Shown here piece after piece: positions 61,567 to 64,000 of a stretch of 64,000 bases of DNA. The translations under genes were made by a program, and so were the position numbers. Numbering within the stretch: the first letter of the stretch is position 1; every line of letters starts with the position of its first letter. The notes under the pieces were generated by a model. The model was given only the letters and a program-made list of their open reading frames with translations. It was not told where the DNA came from and did not search any database. Origin of the DNA: Clostridium sp. AM58-1XD (GTDB lineage Bacteria; Bacillota; Clostridia; Lachnospirales; Lachnospiraceae); NCBI RefSeq assembly GCF_003464085.1, contig NZ_QSDR01000011.1, forward strand, positions 62,001 to 126,000, in the 5' to 3' direction.

Positions 61567-61584
61567 CAAACTTTATAAAGTTTG
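61567..61584. promoter_or_regulatory. Operator palindrome B
   Basis: CAAACTTTATAAAGTTTG, a perfect 18-base palindrome just downstream of TATAAT (61555-61560) and 30 bases before the transketolase ATG. Bound repressor would block initiation. Same core as operator A. Confidence 0.75.
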
Positions 61585-61614
61585 AATTTAAAAATACAAT
61601 TTAGAGGGGTAATT

Positions 61615-62463
61615 ATGGAGAGAGGAAAGGTAAAGGAGCTGAAGTTGTTTTCCAAACAGATTCAGATGAAGACGATGGAAACGATCGGTTCTCTGGGCGT
61701 TGGCCACGTCGGAGGATCCCTGTCGATTTCAGATTTGCTGGCAGTTCTGTATGGAAAAGAAATGAAATATGACAGTAAGAAGCCGGGCTGGGAAGAACGG
61801 GACTGGCTGGTAGTATCAAAAGGGCATGCAGGACCGGCTGTGTATTCCACACTCGCATTAAAAGGATTTTTCCCGGAAAGCGAGCTGCTTACGCTGAACA
61901 GACCGGGCACCCATCTGCCGAGCCACTGTGACAGAAACCTGACAATCGGCATTGATATGACGACAGGTTCTTTGGGACAGGGTGCTTCTACCGCGGCAGG
62001 AGCTGCGTGTGCGTTTCAAATGGACGGAAAAACTAATACGGTATATCTGATCCTGGGGGATGGAGAAAGTCAGGAAGGGCAGGTATGGGAGATGGCTTTA
62101 TTTGCGGCACAGAGAAAGCTTTCAAACCTGATTGCCTTTATAGACTATAATAAAATTCAGCTGGACGGTTATACGGATGATATCTGCTCGTTAGGGAATT
62201 TGAATGATAAATTCACAGCCTTTGGCTGGTATGCGCAGTCCGTAGACGGACACGATGTGGAAGCGATTGATGAAGCCATACTCAACGCAAAAAATCAGCA
62301 GGATCAGCCGTCTGCCATTATCCTGAATACGGAAAAAGGCCATGGGTGGAGCGAAATTGCAGGTAAGCTGAACGGACATTGTCCGACGGTTTCTCAGGAG
62401 CAGCTGATGGCGGCTTTGGAGGAAATGCAGGCGGAGTATGACAGAATCAGGGAGGAGGAATGA
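61615..62463 (+). CDS. Transketolase, N-terminal subunit (second copy)
   Basis: 282 residues, intact, unlike the copy at 6021. SKGHAGPAVYSTLALKGFF, TTGSLGQGASTAAGAACAF and GDGESQEGQVWEMALFAA are the thiamine-diphosphate/Mg motifs. ATG 61615 follows GAGGGG; an upstream TTG at 61582 overlaps operator B. Its stop overlaps the next gene's start, so A and B subunits are coupled. Confidence 0.94.
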   Translation: MERGKVKELKLFSKQIQMKTMETIGSLGVGHVGGSLSISDLLAVLYGKEMKYDSKKPGWEERDWLVVSKGHAGPAVYSTLALKGFFPESELLTLNRPGTHLPSHCDRNLTIGIDMTTGSLGQGASTAAGAACAFQMDGKTNTVYLILGDGESQEGQVWEMALFAAQRKLSNLIAFIDYNKIQLDGYTDDICSLGNLNDKFTAFGWYAQSVDGHDVEAIDEAILNAKNQQDQPSAIILNTEKGHGWSEIAGKLNGHCPTVSQEQLMAALEEMQAEYDRIREEE

Positions 62464-63437
62464 ATATGAAGGCAAAAGCAGTAAGTGAATTAAGACCTGA
62501 AACAATCGAAATGAGAAAAGCCTTTTGTGACACCCTGATGGAAATGGCTGAAAAAAACCGAGACATTGTTGTACTGGACGGCGACCTCATGGGAGCAATG
62601 GGGACGAAACCATTTGCGCAGATGTACCCGGAGCAGACGCTGGATTGCGGGATACAGGAAGCGAATATGGTCGGGGTTGCGGCAGGGCTTTCGGCAGCCG
62701 GAAAAATACCGTTTGTCCATTCCTTTGGTCCGTTTATCACCAGGCGGGCATGCGACCAGATTTTTATGTCGGGCGCGTATGCAAAGCTGAATGTAAAGCT
62801 GGTTGGTTCTGATCCCGGAATAACGGCTCAGATCAATGGCGGAACCCATATGCCTTTTGAAGATATGGGGATCATGAGAGGGATCCCACAGATGACAATC
62901 ATCGAACCGACAGATGTTACTATGCTTAAAAGCGTATTGAAGCAGATGGCGGATAGTTATGGAATGTACTACATGCGTCTCGTAAGAAAATCGTGTATTA
63001 AGGTATACGAAGACGGCTCGGAATTCGAGATTGGAAAGTCTGTTATGCTAAGGGAAGGCAGCGATGTGACGATCATAGCCAGCGGTTACTGTACCGCCGA
63101 AGCTTTGAAGGCGGCTGATCTGCTGGAAAAAAAGGGGATATCTGCAGCGGTTGTCAATATGTTTACATGGAAGCCCATTGATGAAGAGGCGATAAAGAGC
63201 GCGGCCGATCGGACGGGGGCAGTTGTAACGGCTGAAAACCATAACGTAATCAATGGACTTGGTTCTGCCGTATCGGAAGTTCTGGTAAAAAATACTCCTG
63301 TTCCGATGGAGATGATCGGCGTTCAGGATCAGTTCGGTGAGGTGGGAAATCTGGATTATCTTGCGGAAAGATTTGAATTAAAGGCGGAACATATTGCAGA
63401 AGCCGCCGTAAAAGTGATAAAAAGAAAGGAGAAGTAA
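62460..63437 (+). CDS. Transketolase, C-terminal subunit (second copy)
   Basis: 325 residues (or 323 from ATG 62466). DGDLMGAMGTKPF, DCGIQEANMVGVAAGLSAAG (catalytic Glu), GGTHMPFEDMGIMRGIPQM and VTAENHNVINGLGSAVSEV mark the B subunit. GGGAGGAGG precedes the start. Related to 6859-7788 but clearly diverged, so probably for a different sugar phosphate. Confidence 0.93.
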   Translation: MNMKAKAVSELRPETIEMRKAFCDTLMEMAEKNRDIVVLDGDLMGAMGTKPFAQMYPEQTLDCGIQEANMVGVAAGLSAAGKIPFVHSFGPFITRRACDQIFMSGAYAKLNVKLVGSDPGITAQINGGTHMPFEDMGIMRGIPQMTIIEPTDVTMLKSVLKQMADSYGMYYMRLVRKSCIKVYEDGSEFEIGKSVMLREGSDVTIIASGYCTAEALKAADLLEKKGISAAVVNMFTWKPIDEEAIKSAADRTGAVVTAENHNVINGLGSAVSEVLVKNTPVPMEMIGVQDQFGEVGNLDYLAERFELKAEHIAEAAVKVIKRKEK

Positions 63438-63438
63438 G

Positions 63439-64000
63439 ATGAAGGCGGTTGTGAAGATAAAAGAAGGCGCCGGAAACGTGCAGGTTATGGATGTGGCAAA
63501 GCCGGTAACAAACAGGGATGAAGTGCTCATTCAGGTAAAGGGGGCGGGGATTTGCGGTACGGATTTACATATATTAAATGACAACAGCTACCCGATTCAT
63601 CCCCCGGTTACTCTCGGACATGAGCTTTCCGGAGTGATTACGGAGATAGGAGAAGATGTCCGGGGATGGAACATTGGAGACAGAGTTGTGAGCGAAACGT
63701 ATTACTATACCTGCGGGCACTGCTTTTTCTGCAAAACAGGAAAAAAGAATCTGTGTGAGGACAGGCTTTCCATAGGAAGCGGTGTAAACGGTGCGATGGC
63801 TGAGTTTGTAAAGGTGCCGGCGGCGAATCTCCACAGCATTCCTGAAGGACTTTCCTTTGAAGAAGCATGCATGACGGAACCTCTGGTTTGCTGTGTTCAG
63901 GCCGTATTCGATCACGCCGTCCTACAGCCGGAAGACTATGTGGTCCTGACGGGACCGGGGACGATCGGACTCTTTACGCTCCAGGCTATTAAACTGTTTG
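63439..64000 (+). CDS. Zinc-dependent medium-chain alcohol/polyol dehydrogenase, partial
   Basis: First 187 codons, cut by the window end. GroES-like domain with catalytic zinc ligands in GAGICGTDLH (Cys38) and GHE, structural-zinc cysteines CGHCFFCKTGKKNLC, and the start of the Rossmann fold (VVLTGPGTIGLFTLQ). Like sorbitol or threonine dehydrogenases. GGAGAAGT lies before ATG 63439. It probably oxidises a polyol before the transketolase step. Confidence 0.92.
   Translation, partial: MKAVVKIKEGAGNVQVMDVAKPVTNRDEVLIQVKGAGICGTDLHILNDNSYPIHPPVTLGHELSGVITEIGEDVRGWNIGDRVVSETYYYTCGHCFFCKTGKKNLCEDRLSIGSGVNGAMAEFVKVPAANLHSIPEGLSFEEACMTEPLVCCVQAVFDHAVLQPEDYVVLTGPGTIGLFTLQAIKLF

Overview
The window reads as chromosomal DNA of a spore-forming Clostridia, most likely a Lachnospiraceae-type gut commensal. 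The evidence is the content: a two-subunit iron-sulphur L-serine dehydratase, split transketolases, sporulation genes (CotS-like, YtvI, an SPOCS/LysM protein), a BlaI/BlaR1 pair, strong AGGAGG ribosome sites, and the rpmG-secE-nusG-rplK-rplA-rplJ-rplL cluster. No rRNA, tRNA, CRISPR array or prophage module was seen.

Layout. 1-9.5 kb: a carbohydrate operon with the tail of a phosphogluconate-dehydrogenase-like enzyme, two TIM-barrel isomerase-like enzymes, a sugar ABC transporter whose ATPase is fused to a permease, a split transketolase and a GntR regulator. The enzyme set resembles D-apionate/apiose catabolism. 9.6-18.8 kb: PrcB-like lipoprotein, LTA-synthase-like sulfatase behind an attenuator-like hairpin, cysE, a TtcA-like enzyme, an SPOCS/LysM spore protein, a GIY-YIG protein, hemolysin III, an RluA-type enzyme and YtvI. 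18.75-22.4 kb (mostly minus strand): two tandem tyrosine recombinases, a cell-wall-binding-repeat protein, two small unknown proteins and ridA. 22.7-37.8 kb: CotS-like kinase, phosphoglucomutase, acyltransferase, BlaI/BlaR1, a CmpB-like membrane protein, an ABC-F ATPase, MreB, RecD2, ComFC and DeoC. 37.8-45.4 kb: an FbpABC-type transporter, a YesM/YesN-type two-component system and a lipoprotein. 45.5-49.3 kb: the secE-nusG-ribosomal protein cluster with two putative L1 sites and an L10 leader. 49.6-52.4 kb: a serine uptake and deamination module. 53.2-60.5 kb: a TetR-controlled RND efflux operon with two TolC-like proteins. 60.6-64 kb: a second GntR/split-transketolase/alcohol dehydrogenase catabolic operon, cut off by the window end.

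Two patterns run across the window. First, nine genes are broken by ten one-base deletions, nearly all in short G/C runs. Restoring the missing base makes every gene a full-length family member in a single frame, so these look like sequence errors rather than decay. Second, the gaps hold recurring structured repeats. One family is a hairpin whose 31-32 nt loop is conserved between copies while its paired arms differ. The other is a TTACATAGG-type inverted repeat.
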